DNA of 64,000 nt from Streptomyces sp. TLI_171 (GCF_003610255.1 NZ_RAPS01000001.1:62001-126000), one strand, 5' to 3'. Counted from the first letter of the stretch, positions 26,847 through 37,001 are shown. The notes: generated by a model not told the origin, from the letters alone. Made by a program: numbers and translations.

Positions 26847-27070
26847 GACAGTCTCCTCGGAGCGGGTATTCCAACGTTGCAAGAGGGGATCACCGGCATG
26901 ACAGCACGCACGGGGAGCGCTGTCCAGAGCCGCGACCGAGCCCGACGCCGACCAACTCCCTTTCTCCTCAAGCCGAAGCGCGCGGCAGACGGCGGCCCGC
27001 CGCAGGCTTTAACGTTGTAAGCAGCGGCCGGTCACCGCCCGGCCCGCTGTTCCCCCGGTCCGCGCCGCCT

Positions 27071-27104
27071 GTTCACCTGCGGGCGGAGCCTGCGTTCACC
27101 CGCC
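27071..27104 (+). promoter_or_regulatory. Candidate PHO box upstream of phoD
   Basis: GTTCACC occurs at 27071-27077 and 27094-27100, close to two 11-nt turns apart with a degenerate unit between. GTTCACC direct repeats at 11-nt spacing are the Streptomyces PhoP binding unit, and alkaline phosphatase genes are classic targets. The start codon lies about 20 bp downstream. Confidence 0.55.
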
Positions 27105-27121
27105 GCTGGCAGGTTCCGCTG

Positions 27122-29008
27122 GTGACTCCTTCCTCGCACGGTGCCATGGGCCGCCGCACCGCACTCAAGGGCGCCGCCGCCACGGCAGGCGCCCTGGCCT
27201 TCACCTTCTCCAGCCGTTCCTTCGACGCCGAGGCGGCCGCCGCCCCCGCGCACAAGGGCGTGTTCGGCTACGGCGTCGCCAGCGGTGACCCGACCGGCAC
27301 CGCGGTCGTCATCTGGACCCGGGTGACCCCGCCCCGCAAGAGCCCGAAGGACGCGGTCGCGACCCCCGGCAGCGGCCTCGGCGAGCGCACGCACGTGACC
27401 TGGGAGCTGGCGTACGACCGCCACTTCCACCGGATCGCCGAGCACGGCAGCTGCTTCACCCACCCGGACAGCGACCACACGGTCAAGGTCGACGTCACCG
27501 GGCTGCACCCGTACACCCAGTACTTCTACCGGTTCAAGGCCGCGGGCGAGACCAGCCCCGTCGGGCGCACCCGGACCGCCCCGGACGTCCCCGGCCGGGC
27601 GCACGCCCTGCGCTTCGCCCTGGTCACCTGCTCCAACTACACCGGCGGCTACTTCACCGCCTACCGCCAGATCGCCGCCCGCGACGACCTGGACTTCGTC
27701 CTCCACCTGGGTGACTACATCTACGAGTACCCCAACGGCCCGGTCTCGGACGGCTCCCACCCGGACGGCCGCTACGGCCCGGCCGCCCTCGTCGGCGTCC
27801 GCGACGCGGAGCCGGCGAACGCCCTGCTGACGCTCACCGACTACCGGCTGCGCCACGCCATCCACAAGGCCGACCCCGACGCCCGGGCCGCGCACCTCGC
27901 CCACCCGTGGATCACGATCTTCGACGACCACGAGGTCGCCAACAACGCCTGGGACTCGGGCGCCGAGAACCAGCCGGCGGGCACCACCGCCGCGCAGTTC
28001 CAGGAACGCCGCAGGGCCGCGTACCGGGCGTACCTGGAGTGGATGCCGTTCCGCCTGCCCGAGCAGAGCCAGCGGGTTCCGCACCGGGGGACCCGCTTCT
28101 TCCGCCGCTTCACCTTCGGCACGCTCGGCTCGCTCTCCATCCTGGAGACGCGTCAGAACCGCAGCCGCCAGGTCGACTTCCCGGGGTTCACCACCGCGGG
28201 CGGCGGCTTCGTCCCGACCGCCCTCCCCGGGCTCACCGAGCGGACCGACGCCGCGCTCGCCGACCCGTCCCGGCACCTTCCGGAGCCCGAGCAGCTCGCG
28301 TGGCTCAAGGAGGGGCTCAAGGCCGACGACGGCTGGCACCTCATCGGCAACCAGGTCGTGCAGGCGCCGGTCCGCTTCCCCGCCGCCGCCCTGGCCCCCT
28401 CGGCGATCAAGAGCAACGGCGGCCCGCTGCCGGACAGCACCCTCCTGGTCAACTCCGACCAGTGGGACGGCTACCAGGCCGACCAGGCCGCGATCACGGC
28501 CGCCTACGCCGCATCGCCCGGCGACGTCGTCGTCCTCACCGGTGACATCCACTCCTCCTGGGCGACCGAGATCCCCTCCACCGCCGCGGCCACCGCGCCC
28601 GGCACGACCGCCTACACCTCGGCGGCCGTCGAGTTCGTGACGCCGTCCGTCACCTCGGACGGGTTCTACGAGCAGGTCGCCCCGATGCTCCAGGCCCGGA
28701 ACCCCGCGGTCACCCCCGAGCAGGTGGTGGCCACCGTGAAGCAGCTCATCGCCTCCTCCCGCCAGGTCAACCCGTGGGTCCGCTACCTCGACGGCGTCGG
28801 CCACGGCTTCTCCGTCCTGGACGTCACCGAGGAGCGCGTCCAGGCGGACTTCTACCTCACTCCGGTCCCCACCACCGCCCAGCCCGACCCCCGCGTGGTC
28901 CCGGCCGCCGTCCCGACCTACAGCACCAGCTGGGTCACCGCCAAGGGCACCCGCACCCTCTCCCGGACCGACACCCCCGTGGGCCCCCGCGCCGACAACC
29001 CGGCCTGA
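27122..29008 (+). CDS. phoD: Secreted alkaline phosphatase PhoD
   Basis: The 628-residue phosphodiesterase/phosphatase has a Tat signal (MGRRTALKGAAATAGALAF), an N-terminal PhoD domain (FGYGVASGDPTGTAVVIWTR) and the metallophosphatase core: CSNYTGGYFTAYRQIA, FVLHLGDYIYEY (metal-binding Asp/Tyr), TIFDDHEVANNAWD (DDHE) and VLTGDIHSSWATEI (GDIHS). PhoD uses Fe/Ca to release phosphate from organic esters outside the cell. GTG 27122 is used here; ATG 27146 would start just before the RR motif and is equally possible. A PHO-box-like repeat upstream suggests phosphate-starvation control, and a strong hairpin follows. Confidence 0.93.
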   Translation: MTPSSHGAMGRRTALKGAAATAGALAFTFSSRSFDAEAAAAPAHKGVFGYGVASGDPTGTAVVIWTRVTPPRKSPKDAVATPGSGLGERTHVTWELAYDRHFHRIAEHGSCFTHPDSDHTVKVDVTGLHPYTQYFYRFKAAGETSPVGRTRTAPDVPGRAHALRFALVTCSNYTGGYFTAYRQIAARDDLDFVLHLGDYIYEYPNGPVSDGSHPDGRYGPAALVGVRDAEPANALLTLTDYRLRHAIHKADPDARAAHLAHPWITIFDDHEVANNAWDSGAENQPAGTTAAQFQERRRAAYRAYLEWMPFRLPEQSQRVPHRGTRFFRRFTFGTLGSLSILETRQNRSRQVDFPGFTTAGGGFVPTALPGLTERTDAALADPSRHLPEPEQLAWLKEGLKADDGWHLIGNQVVQAPVRFPAAALAPSAIKSNGGPLPDSTLLVNSDQWDGYQADQAAITAAYAASPGDVVVLTGDIHSSWATEIPSTAAATAPGTTAYTSAAVEFVTPSVTSDGFYEQVAPMLQARNPAVTPEQVVATVKQLIASSRQVNPWVRYLDGVGHGFSVLDVTEERVQADFYLTPVPTTAQPDPRVVPAAVPTYSTSWVTAKGTRTLSRTDTPVGPRADNPA

Positions 29009-29018
29009 CCCCGCCCCC

Positions 29019-29054
29019 GGTGACGGTCCACGCCCGCCGGCGTGGACCGTCACC
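29019..29054. terminator. Terminator, 16-bp perfect stem
   Basis: GGTGACGGTCCACGCC (29019-29034) and its exact complement at 29039-29054 enclose a 4-nt loop, 10 bp after the phoD stop. The following 450 bp (29055-29507) show no supportable gene. Confidence 0.82.
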
Positions 29055-29507
29055 GCACCCGTCCTCGGCCGGTCGGGCCGGCGGCAGGCCCAGGAATGTG
29101 ACGCTCTGTCATGCACGGAGCTCCGCCGCCCCGGCGGGGGCGCTCGACAGTGCTACTGCTCCTGCTGGCGACGCTGCGGTCCCCTCGTCGGGCATCGTCC
29201 TTCGCGGAGTGCGGAGCCGACGGGCGCATCACCCGGATCGGGTATCCGGGGTCGGCGCGGCGCGCGTCCGCGAGCCGCGCGGGCGTCCGGGGAACGGGCC
29301 CGGCGGCGGACGCGCCGCTGGGGCGCCGTCGTCCCAGCTGGCGGGGCTCGCGGCGGGAACGGAGCCGACCCGCCATCCGTCCGGTGACGGCCGCCTCCCG
29401 CCGTGGCGCCCGGCTGCCCGGCGGTCGGTGGCGCGGTTGCCGATCGGGGTGCCCGCCGTAACGGTGGGGTGGAGTCCTGCCGCCCCGAGCCCCAGGGAGC
29501 ACCCCCG

Positions 29508-30620
29508 ATGAGCGAGGCCCTGACCGTTCCGGCCCCCGACCTCCGGCGGGTCGGCATCTCCCCGGACCACTGGTACCCGGTGGCGAAGTCGCGCAGGGTG
29601 CGGCGGGGCCGCACCTTCGCCGCCGTCTTCGCCGGTCAGCGGATCGCCCTGTACCGCACCGCCAGTGGAACCGTTCACGCGCTGGAGGACCGCTGTGCGC
29701 ACCGCCAGGTGCCGCTGAGCATGGGCGTGGTCGAGGGCGAGATCCTGCGCTGCTGCTACCACGCCTGGGCCTACCGGGGCGACGGCCGCATCTCCCAGAT
29801 CCCGTACCTGCCGAAGGGGTGCGAACGGCCGCCGCGCGGTGTCCGTGCCTACCCCGTCCGCGAGGCGTACGGCCTGGTGTTCGTCTTTCCCGGCGATCCG
29901 GCCCTGGCCGAGGCGGCCCCGTTCCCGCAGCTGCCCGAGTACGACGCGGCCACGCACCGGACGATGACCTTCTCCCGCACGGTGCGGTGCCACTACTCGT
30001 TCATGCACGAGAACCTCCTCGACATGAACCACCAGTTCCTGCACCGCAGCGTCCTCGGCATGATCCGGCCCGAGCTCCTCGGGTACGACAGCGGCGCCCG
30101 CCACGTCGAGGCGCGCTACCGTTTCGTGCCCGCCGGCGGGCGGAAGGACCGCGGCGCGGGCCTGCTCTCCGCGGAGCGCCTCGGCGACCGGAACTCGCCC
30201 GACGTCATCACCATCCGCACCGAGTACCCGTACCAGACCCTGCGCGACGTCCCCGAGAGCACCGGCCTCCCCGCGTTCTCCCTGTGGGCCGCCTACGTTC
30301 CGGAGGACGCCGAGCAGCGCGTCAACCACGCGTACGGCCTGCTGATGATCGCCAAGCCGGCGCTCCCGGGGGCGCTGCACCTCGCCTGGCCGCTCATCCG
30401 CCGCTTCACCGAACGCGTCTTCGCCCAGGACCGCATGGCGGTCGAGGCCGAGCAGCGCGCCTGGGACGAGCAGGGCGAGGACCGCAACCACGAGGTGTTC
30501 CCGCTCATCCTCGACGTCCGCGACGTGCTGCGGCGCAACGGCGTACCGCTGGACCCGGCCGCACCGGCCGTCCGGCCGGAGCCCCCCGCCGCGGACCGCG
30601 CGCAGCCCGCCCGGCCCTGA
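29508..30620 (+). CDS. Rieske non-heme iron oxygenase
   Basis: The 370-residue protein starts at ATG 29508 behind AGGGAG. The Rieske [2Fe-2S] site is RCAHRQVPLSMG ... LRCCYHAWAY (CxH ... CxxH, about 63-94). The mononuclear iron site is ENLLDMNHQFLH (about 169-180), the D/H/H facial triad of ring-hydroxylating and related oxygenases. It would hydroxylate or demethylate an unknown substrate using an external reductase; no ferredoxin or reductase gene is adjacent. It is followed by a LuxR HTH stub. Confidence 0.9.
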   Translation: MSEALTVPAPDLRRVGISPDHWYPVAKSRRVRRGRTFAAVFAGQRIALYRTASGTVHALEDRCAHRQVPLSMGVVEGEILRCCYHAWAYRGDGRISQIPYLPKGCERPPRGVRAYPVREAYGLVFVFPGDPALAEAAPFPQLPEYDAATHRTMTFSRTVRCHYSFMHENLLDMNHQFLHRSVLGMIRPELLGYDSGARHVEARYRFVPAGGRKDRGAGLLSAERLGDRNSPDVITIRTEYPYQTLRDVPESTGLPAFSLWAAYVPEDAEQRVNHAYGLLMIAKPALPGALHLAWPLIRRFTERVFAQDRMAVEAEQRAWDEQGEDRNHEVFPLILDVRDVLRRNGVPLDPAAPAVRPEPPAADRAQPARP

Positions 30621-30639
30621 GCCGGCCGAAGATGCCGGA

Positions 30640-30828
30640 TTGGACGCGCAGACCCGCGTCGCGGCCCTGGTCGTCCGGGGTCGCTCCACCCGCGAAGTGG
30701 TCGACGAGCTCCACATCTCCGCCAACACCGTGCAGGAGCACCTGACCGCCGTTTTCGACAAGTTCGGTGTCCGCAGCCGCCGTGAGCTCGTCGCGGCGGT
30801 GCTGGCGGACCTGTCGGGATTCGCATAG
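30640..30828 (+). pseudogene. LuxR-type HTH stub, N-terminus missing
   Basis: The frame from TTG 30640 encodes about 62 residues, essentially only a GerE/LuxR helix-turn-helix: TRVAALVVRGRSTREVVDEL, HISANTVQEHLTAVFDKFG, VRSRRELVAAVL. The sensory domains expected upstream are absent, because the Rieske gene ends 19 bp earlier. It looks like the 3' remnant of a larger regulator left by a deletion, although a stand-alone HTH protein cannot be excluded. Confidence 0.55.
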
Positions 30829-30862
30829 GGGCACCCCGCCCGGTGGCCCGGGCGGGGTGCCC
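30829..30862. terminator. Bidirectional terminator hairpin
   Basis: GGGCACCCCGCCCGG (30829-30843) pairs perfectly with CCGGGCGGGGTGCCC (30848-30862) around 4 nt. It separates the plus-strand Rieske/LuxR region from the convergent chitinase. Confidence 0.78.
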
Positions 30863-30894
30863 TGTCGGGGGTGGGCTCGCCGGGAGCCCCGGGG

Positions 30895-31992
30895 TCAGCA
30901 GCTCAGGTTGCTGCCGGTGGGGACGCCGAGGATGCCGGCGAAGTTGGTGTAGGCGTTGACGCGGCTCTGGACCTGGGCGGGGTTGCCGCCGTTGCACTCG
31001 ATCGAGCCGTTGATGGAGCGGATGGTCTCGCCGAAGCCGTTGCCGTTGACCATCGCGTTGTGCGGGGTCATGGTGCCCGGGCCGTTCTGGGTCATCCAGT
31101 ACCAGATGCCGGTCTTCCAGGCGACGGCCGCGTCGGTCTGCACCAGGTTCGGGTTGTTCAGCAGGTCGATGCCCAGGGCGTCGCCGGCCGCCTTGTAGTT
31201 GAAGTTCCAGCTCAGCTGGATCGGGCCGCGGCCGTAGTACGCGGACTGGCCGGCCGGGCAGCCGTAGGGCTGCGAGGTGTCGCAGTAGTGCGGGTAGTTC
31301 GCGGTGTTCTGCTCGACGATGTACACCAGGCCGCCGGTCTCGTGGCTGATGTTGGCGAGGAACGCCGCCGCCTCCTGCTTCTTCACCGTGTCGGAGCCGG
31401 TGTTGGCGAACGCCGGGTAGGCGCTCAGCGCGGTGACCAGGCCGGAGTAGGTGTAGAAGGAGTTCCGGCCCGGGAACATCTGGTTGAACTGGGCCTCGGA
31501 GACCACGAACCCGCCCGGGTTGGGGGTGGTCGGGCCGGAGCTGGTGCTGCCGCCGGTGCAGGTGTAGGGGCTCCAGAACCAGGTGGAGACGGTCGGGTCG
31601 TAGCCCGGGTTGTCGTGCGTGGCGATGTAGTACTGGCCGTTGGGCGCGTACTTCACGATCGCGCCGGTCGCGTACTGGGCGCCCGCCACCCAGGTCGGGT
31701 GGTTGCAGGTGGTCTGGGTCGGGCTGGACGTGGTGCCGCCACCGCCGCCGCAGGCGCCCTGGTCGGCCCAGACCCCGGAGCCCCCGGTGCTCGGGGTCTC
31801 GCCCTGGGTCCACCACTTGGCGTTCCAGTTGTGACCGTTGTACGAGGCGGACATCCCGCCGGTGTAGACCTGCGACGCCGAGTACGGCGAGGCGCAGGCC
31901 GCCGCCGCGGTCGAGGTGGCCGGCACCACCACGGCCAGGCCGGCCGCGGCCAGCGCGCCGGCCAGCAGGGCGGCGATCTTCTGCTTGTTCAT
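30895..31992 (-). CDS. GH19 chitinase with two chitin-binding modules
   Basis: The 365-residue secreted enzyme starts at ATG 31992 behind GAGGAG. Order: signal peptide (about 1-31), a CBM5/12-like module (YSASQVYTGGMSASYNGHNW...WWTQGETPS), a Gly/Thr/Ser linker, a second module (HPTWVAGAQYATGAIVKYAP), and a GH19 domain (about 150-365). GH19 landmarks are FLANISHETGG, with the catalytic Glu, YYGRGPIQLSWNFNY and the second Glu in the KQEAAAFLANISHE/CDTSQPYG region. Class IV-type GH19 enzymes are antifungal. Upstream DasR-type sites indicate N-acetylglucosamine-responsive control. Confidence 0.94.
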   Translation of the reverse strand: MNKQKIAALLAGALAAAGLAVVVPATSTAAAACASPYSASQVYTGGMSASYNGHNWNAKWWTQGETPSTGGSGVWADQGACGGGGGTTSSPTQTTCNHPTWVAGAQYATGAIVKYAPNGQYYIATHDNPGYDPTVSTWFWSPYTCTGGSTSSGPTTPNPGGFVVSEAQFNQMFPGRNSFYTYSGLVTALSAYPAFANTGSDTVKKQEAAAFLANISHETGGLVYIVEQNTANYPHYCDTSQPYGCPAGQSAYYGRGPIQLSWNFNYKAAGDALGIDLLNNPNLVQTDAAVAWKTGIWYWMTQNGPGTMTPHNAMVNGNGFGETIRSINGSIECNGGNPAQVQSRVNAYTNFAGILGVPTGSNLSC

Positions 31993-32054
31993 GTGCCACT
32001 CCTCGTGGGGGAAGGACGGGGCAGGGCAGGGAACCCGCCGCGCACTCAACTCCA

Positions 32055-32074
32055 AATGGTCCAGACCTGTCAAT
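32055..32074 (-). promoter_or_regulatory. Chitinase promoter with DasR-type operator
   Basis: Reading toward the chitinase, TTGACA (32074-32069) is followed by a spacer containing the palindrome-like AGGTCTGGACCA, the reverse complement of TGGTCCAGACCT (32057-32068). That 12-mer is the known Streptomyces chitinase promoter element and matches the DasR dre core TGGTCTAGACCA. Bound DasR would lie between -35 and -10 and block transcription until glucosamine-6-phosphate accumulates. Confidence 0.72.
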
Positions 32075-32276
32075 AGGTCAGGAGAGGAATGGCATCAGGA
32101 AAGTGATGGAATGACAGGAACCTTTACTGTCATTCCTGGATCGCCCGGCCAATTGCCGAATCGACTACTCCTCGTACGACCGATCTGCCCCGAGCAGCGA
32201 GAACGTCGCGGGATCCGGCAATCGGATCAGTCCCCGAAGCCGCCTCCGGACGACCGGAACTGATGGCGCGTCACGC

Positions 32277-32314
32277 AATGGTCTGAACCTATTGACGTTG
32301 TGGTCCAGACCTTT
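32277..32314 (+). promoter_or_regulatory. Second promoter with DasR-type sites facing away from the chitinase
   Basis: TGGTCCAGACCT recurs exactly at 32301-32312, directly behind CCTATTGACG (TTGACG -35 at 32292-32297). A weaker site, AATGGTCTGAACC, lies at 32277-32289. The layout mirrors the chitinase promoter in the opposite direction, but no gene starts soon downstream on the plus strand. Confidence 0.55.
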
Positions 32315-32852
32315 CTGATCTCGCGGTGACAGCTGCCGACCGGAAAGCGGGCGTCGGCGTCCTGCTCACGGACCGGCGGCGACTGCGCGCGGGTGCGAAC
32401 CGCCGTCCGGGGCGGGCACGGCGTCGGCGAGGCGCACTGTGGAAGCGCCTCCGGTTCAACCGCGGGCGCTGCCTCGCTGAGGGCACTCATGGCGGGTGTG
32501 CGCGACACGGGTGGGAAGCTACCTGCCGCTCGGCCGCCCTCGGTGCACGGCAGCGGGCCGGGCCCGGCCGACCCGGATCCGCCCTTGTTCCCACAGGCCG
32601 GACCCCGCGGCGGAGTCGGCAGCCGAGGCGGGGACGGGACGGCAGTGCCTCGGCGGTCGGGCCGTCCCGGTGCCGGGGCGCGAGGATGCGGGCCGGCGAT
32701 CGCCCGACGCCGCACGGCCGGTGGCCGGAAGCGTTTCCGGAGACCGGCGCCGATCTGGGCCGCCGGCCGCTGCGGAGCGCCGTCCGGGCCGCCGGACTCG
32801 TGGGATCATCGCAGGGTCAGCCGCCCCGTGTAGCCGAGGAGCAAGAGTTTCG
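32315..32852. other. Gene-poor gap before the LacI gene
   Basis: About 540 bp with frames of Arg-rich low-complexity sequence in all readings and no credible start or family match. It holds an imperfect TGGAAGCGCCTCCGG at 32440-32454 and the better operator at 32725-32740. It could contain the leader of the outward DasR-type promoter or a lost gene. Confidence 0.5.
32725..32740. promoter_or_regulatory. LacI-type operator upstream of the LacI gene
   Basis: CCGGAAGCGTTTCCGG is a 16-bp near-palindrome differing from perfect symmetry only at the central pair. It resembles the GGAAGCGCTTCC sites near the GH1 and GH16 genes and lies 112 bp before the regulator start, suggesting autoregulation. Confidence 0.5.
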
Positions 32853-33908
32853 ATGGATCCGTCGCCCCGGCGCATGCCGACCCTCGACGAAGTGGCGGAG
32901 CGTGCGGGCGTCTCGCGCACCGCAGCCTCGCGGGTGATCAACAACGTCCCGCACGTCAGCCGGGCCAAGCGGGAAGCGGTGGAACGGGCCGTCAAGGAGC
33001 TCGGCTACGTGCCCAATCCGACCGCCCGGGCGCTGGCCACCCGCAAGGTCGGTGCGGTCGTGCTGGCCGCCTCCAGCGACGAGGCGGGGCTGTTCGCCGA
33101 TCCGTTCTTCGCCGAGGTCGTGGTGGGCGTGAGCGCCGCGCTGGAGCAGTCCGACCTGGAGCTGATCCTGCTGCTGGCCAACACCCCGCGCGGCCGGGAG
33201 CGGCTGCGGCAGATGGTCCGCTCGCGGAGGGCGGACGGGGTGATGCTGATGCCGCTGCACGGCGACGACCCGCTGGGCGGGCTGGGCGAGGAGGCCGGCG
33301 TCCCGGTGGTCTTCGGCGGCCTGCCGCTGACCGGGGAGCCGCGCTGGTACGTGGACGCCGACAACCGCGGCGGGGCCAGGCTGGCGGCCGAACACCTGGC
33401 GGCGACCGGCCGGCACCGGCCGGTGATGATCACCGGCCAGGCGGGCCAGCGGGTCTCGGCGACCCGCGAGCAGGGCTTCTCCGAAGGGCTCCTGCTGGCG
33501 GGCGTCCCGCTGCTGGACGTGGCGTCCGGCGACTTCCAGGTGGAGGGCGGGGCCCGGGCGATGGACGAACTGCTCGACGCGCACCCGACGTTGGACTCGG
33601 TCTTCGCCGCCTCGGACAACATGGCGATCGGCGCGCTGCAGGCGCTGCGCCGCCGGGGGCTGCGGGTGCCCGAGGACGTGGCGGTGATCGGCTTCGACGA
33701 CCTGGCCGGCGCCAGGACGACCAGCCCGCCGCTGACCACGGTGCACCAGCCGGTGCGGGCGCTGGGCCACGAGATGGCCAGGATGCTGGTCGGCGCGATC
33801 GACGGCCAGGACCCGAGCCCGCTGATCCTGCCCACCCGCCTGACCGTGCGCGAGTCCGCTCCGGCGACGGCCCTTCCGGCGCCCGCCCCCACCCGCCGGA
33901 AGCGCTGA
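32853..33908 (+). CDS. LacI-family repressor of the beta-glucan locus (CebR-like)
   Basis: The 351-residue regulator has the LacI HTH TLDEVAERAGVSRTAASRVI (about 10-29), the hinge helix NPTARALATRK and a periplasmic-binding-type sensor domain (about 65-330, VFAASDNMAIGALQALR, VIGFDDLAGARTTSPPLTTV). It precedes GH1 and transporter genes, with perfect palindromes TGGAAGCGCTTCCA and TGGGAGCGCTCCCA between. The latter is the established Streptomyces CebR box, relieved by cello-oligosaccharides. It therefore most likely represses GH1, transporter and GH16 genes until a beta-oligoglucoside binds. Confidence 0.93.
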   Translation: MDPSPRRMPTLDEVAERAGVSRTAASRVINNVPHVSRAKREAVERAVKELGYVPNPTARALATRKVGAVVLAASSDEAGLFADPFFAEVVVGVSAALEQSDLELILLLANTPRGRERLRQMVRSRRADGVMLMPLHGDDPLGGLGEEAGVPVVFGGLPLTGEPRWYVDADNRGGARLAAEHLAATGRHRPVMITGQAGQRVSATREQGFSEGLLLAGVPLLDVASGDFQVEGGARAMDELLDAHPTLDSVFAASDNMAIGALQALRRRGLRVPEDVAVIGFDDLAGARTTSPPLTTVHQPVRALGHEMARMLVGAIDGQDPSPLILPTRLTVRESAPATALPAPAPTRRKR

Positions 33909-34094
33909 CCGCCGCGGGCCGCCCGGCTCGATCCCCCGGGCCCGGCGTGCCCCGCGGCGGTGACGCGGCATCACGGGCGGGCCGACAGCGGAGTCCGATC
34001 GCCTGACGAGCCGTTCCGGAAGCGCCCGCCGGGCCCGGCGCCGCCTGGCATGCGGCCCGGCCCGCCGCGGTACGGGGCGGCGCCCCAGCATGAC

Positions 34095-34108
34095 TGGAAG
34101 CGCTTCCA
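34095..34108. promoter_or_regulatory. LacI operator, perfect 14-bp palindrome
   Basis: TGGAAGCGCTTCCA lies 31 bp upstream of the TTGACA box of the GH1 promoter. It is one of three operators in the 400-bp gap between the regulator and GH1 genes, a gap that holds no gene. Confidence 0.7.
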
Positions 34109-34138
34109 TGTCATTTTGGGTTTACCGCGACGATCCTC

Positions 34139-34167
34139 TTGACACCTCCCCCTCATCCAGCTGAAAC
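34139..34167 (+). promoter_or_regulatory. Candidate GH1 promoter
   Basis: TTGACA (34139-34144) is a perfect -35 box and TGAAAC (34162-34167), 17 nt further on, is a weak -10. The pair lies between two LacI operators, so bound repressor would flank or loop the promoter. Confidence 0.5.
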
Positions 34168-34180
34168 TTCCGGCACGGCC

Positions 34181-34196
34181 CTGGAAGCGCTTCCAG
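34181..34196. promoter_or_regulatory. LacI operator, perfect 16-bp palindrome
   Basis: CTGGAAGCGCTTCCAG lies just downstream of the candidate -10 box and would overlap the transcription start, a classic repressor position. Confidence 0.72.
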
Positions 34197-34292
34197 TATT
34201 GCGCTTCCGATCTCGGGCCGACGCCATCTTCTCGCGAAAGCAGCCGCCCGGCCCGACCGGCGACGCAGCGCATCCTCGCACCACGCCCAGAA

Positions 34293-34306
34293 TGGGAGCG
34301 CTCCCA
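34293..34306. promoter_or_regulatory. CebR box overlapping the GH1 ribosome site
   Basis: TGGGAGCGCTCCCA matches the canonical Streptomyces CebR box and ends 2 nt before the ATG at 34309. Its GGGAG also serves as the only Shine-Dalgarno, so the operator sits on the translation start. Confidence 0.78.
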
Positions 34307-34308
34307 AA

Positions 34309-35751
<1,443 letters not shown>

Positions 35752-36011
35752 CCCACCCCCCTGATCCGCCGACCGGCGGCGCGCCACCTGACCGTGCGCC
35801 GCCGGCCGGCGACGTCGGACCGCCTCCCCGGTCCGACGCCAATCCGCCCAGCCCGCAGGCCCGTTGGGCACCCATGCCCGTACGCCCGCCCGAGCTCCAA
35901 GGTCCCGCCAACGATGACCACACCCGATGTCCCACCGCCCCTTCCCACCCCACCGCAGCGGCAGGGCCGGTCCGCACCGGCCCGCCGGACGGTCTGAAGG
36001 AGAGCCCGCAG

Positions 36012-36998
36012 ATGCGAACGATCGTGCGCCGTCTCGGCTTCTACCTGCTGGCCGGCTTCGCGGCGGTGACCGCCAACTTCTTCCTGGCCCGGCTGCTGCC
36101 CGGCAGCGCGCTGCAGAACGTGCTGTCCAAGCTGCGCTCGGCCAACCTCGACCAGGAGGCGATCAAGGCCCTGGAGGCGCAGTACGGCGGGGGCCACGAG
36201 AGCCTGCTCTCGCAGTACCTGACCTACCTGAGCCACCTGCTCCACGGTGACCTGGGCGTCTCCACCTCGCAGTCCTCGCCGGTGGCGACCATCCTGGGCG
36301 ACTCGCTGCCGTGGACGCTCGGCCTGGTGGGCACGGCGACCGTGCTGGCCTTCCTGATCGGCACGGTCGGCGGCATCGTCGTCGGCTGGAAGCGCAGCGG
36401 GCTGCTGGACAGCCTGCTCCCGGCCACCACCTTCTTCCAGGCGGTGCCGTACTTCATCCTGGCGTTCCTGGTGATGATGACGCTGGGCTTCTTCGGCGGC
36501 TTCTTCCCGTACCAGAACGGCTACGACATCGGCCGGGACGCCGATCTGACGCCGGGTTGGAACGGCCCGTTCGTGCTCAGCGTGGTCCAGCACGGGGCGC
36601 TGCCGGTGCTGACCGTGGTGCTGGCCTCGCTGGCCGGCTGGGTGGTCGGCATGCGCAACCTGATGATCACCACGATGGACGAGGACTACGTCCTGGTCGC
36701 CGCGGCGAAGGGCCTGGCGCCGTGGCGGGTGGCGGCGGTGGCCGCGCGCAACGCGATCCTGCCGACCATCGCCAACTTCGCGCTGTCGATCAGCCTGGTG
36801 GTGACCGGCTCGCTGGTGACCGAGATCGTCTTCACCTACCCCGGCGTCGGCTGGCAGATCTACCAGGCGATCCTCACCGGCGACTTCCCGCTGCTGCAGG
36901 GGATCCTGCTGGTCGTCGTCTTCACCGTGCTGGCCGTCAACCTGATCGCGGACATCGCCTACGTCTCGCTCGATCCCCGCGCCCGCAAGGAGGCCTGA
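36012..36998 (+). CDS. Peptide/oligosaccharide-type ABC permease (DppB-like)
   Basis: The 328-residue inner-membrane permease starts at ATG 36012 behind AAGGAG. It has the family-5 transporter layout: an N-terminal helix (RLGFYLLAGFAAVTANFFLARLLPGS), a periplasmic segment, five further helices and the EAA loop (DEDYVLVAAAKGLAPWRVAAVAARNAILPT). Although the subfamily is named for peptides, members in Thermotoga and Pyrococcus import beta-gluco-oligosaccharides, and the neighbours here (GH1, GH16, LacI) favour that substrate. It is the first gene of a tightly packed four-gene run. The 260-bp gap upstream shows no gene. Confidence 0.93.
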   Translation: MRTIVRRLGFYLLAGFAAVTANFFLARLLPGSALQNVLSKLRSANLDQEAIKALEAQYGGGHESLLSQYLTYLSHLLHGDLGVSTSQSSPVATILGDSLPWTLGLVGTATVLAFLIGTVGGIVVGWKRSGLLDSLLPATTFFQAVPYFILAFLVMMTLGFFGGFFPYQNGYDIGRDADLTPGWNGPFVLSVVQHGALPVLTVVLASLAGWVVGMRNLMITTMDEDYVLVAAAKGLAPWRVAAVAARNAILPTIANFALSISLVVTGSLVTEIVFTYPGVGWQIYQAILTGDFPLLQGILLVVVFTVLAVNLIADIAYVSLDPRARKEA

Positions 36999-37001
36999 GC
37001 G

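Noticed and set aside
32227..32715. Minus-strand frame in the chitinase-LacI gap
   Set aside because: The translation is Arg/Pro-rich without domain features and overlaps promoter-like sequence.
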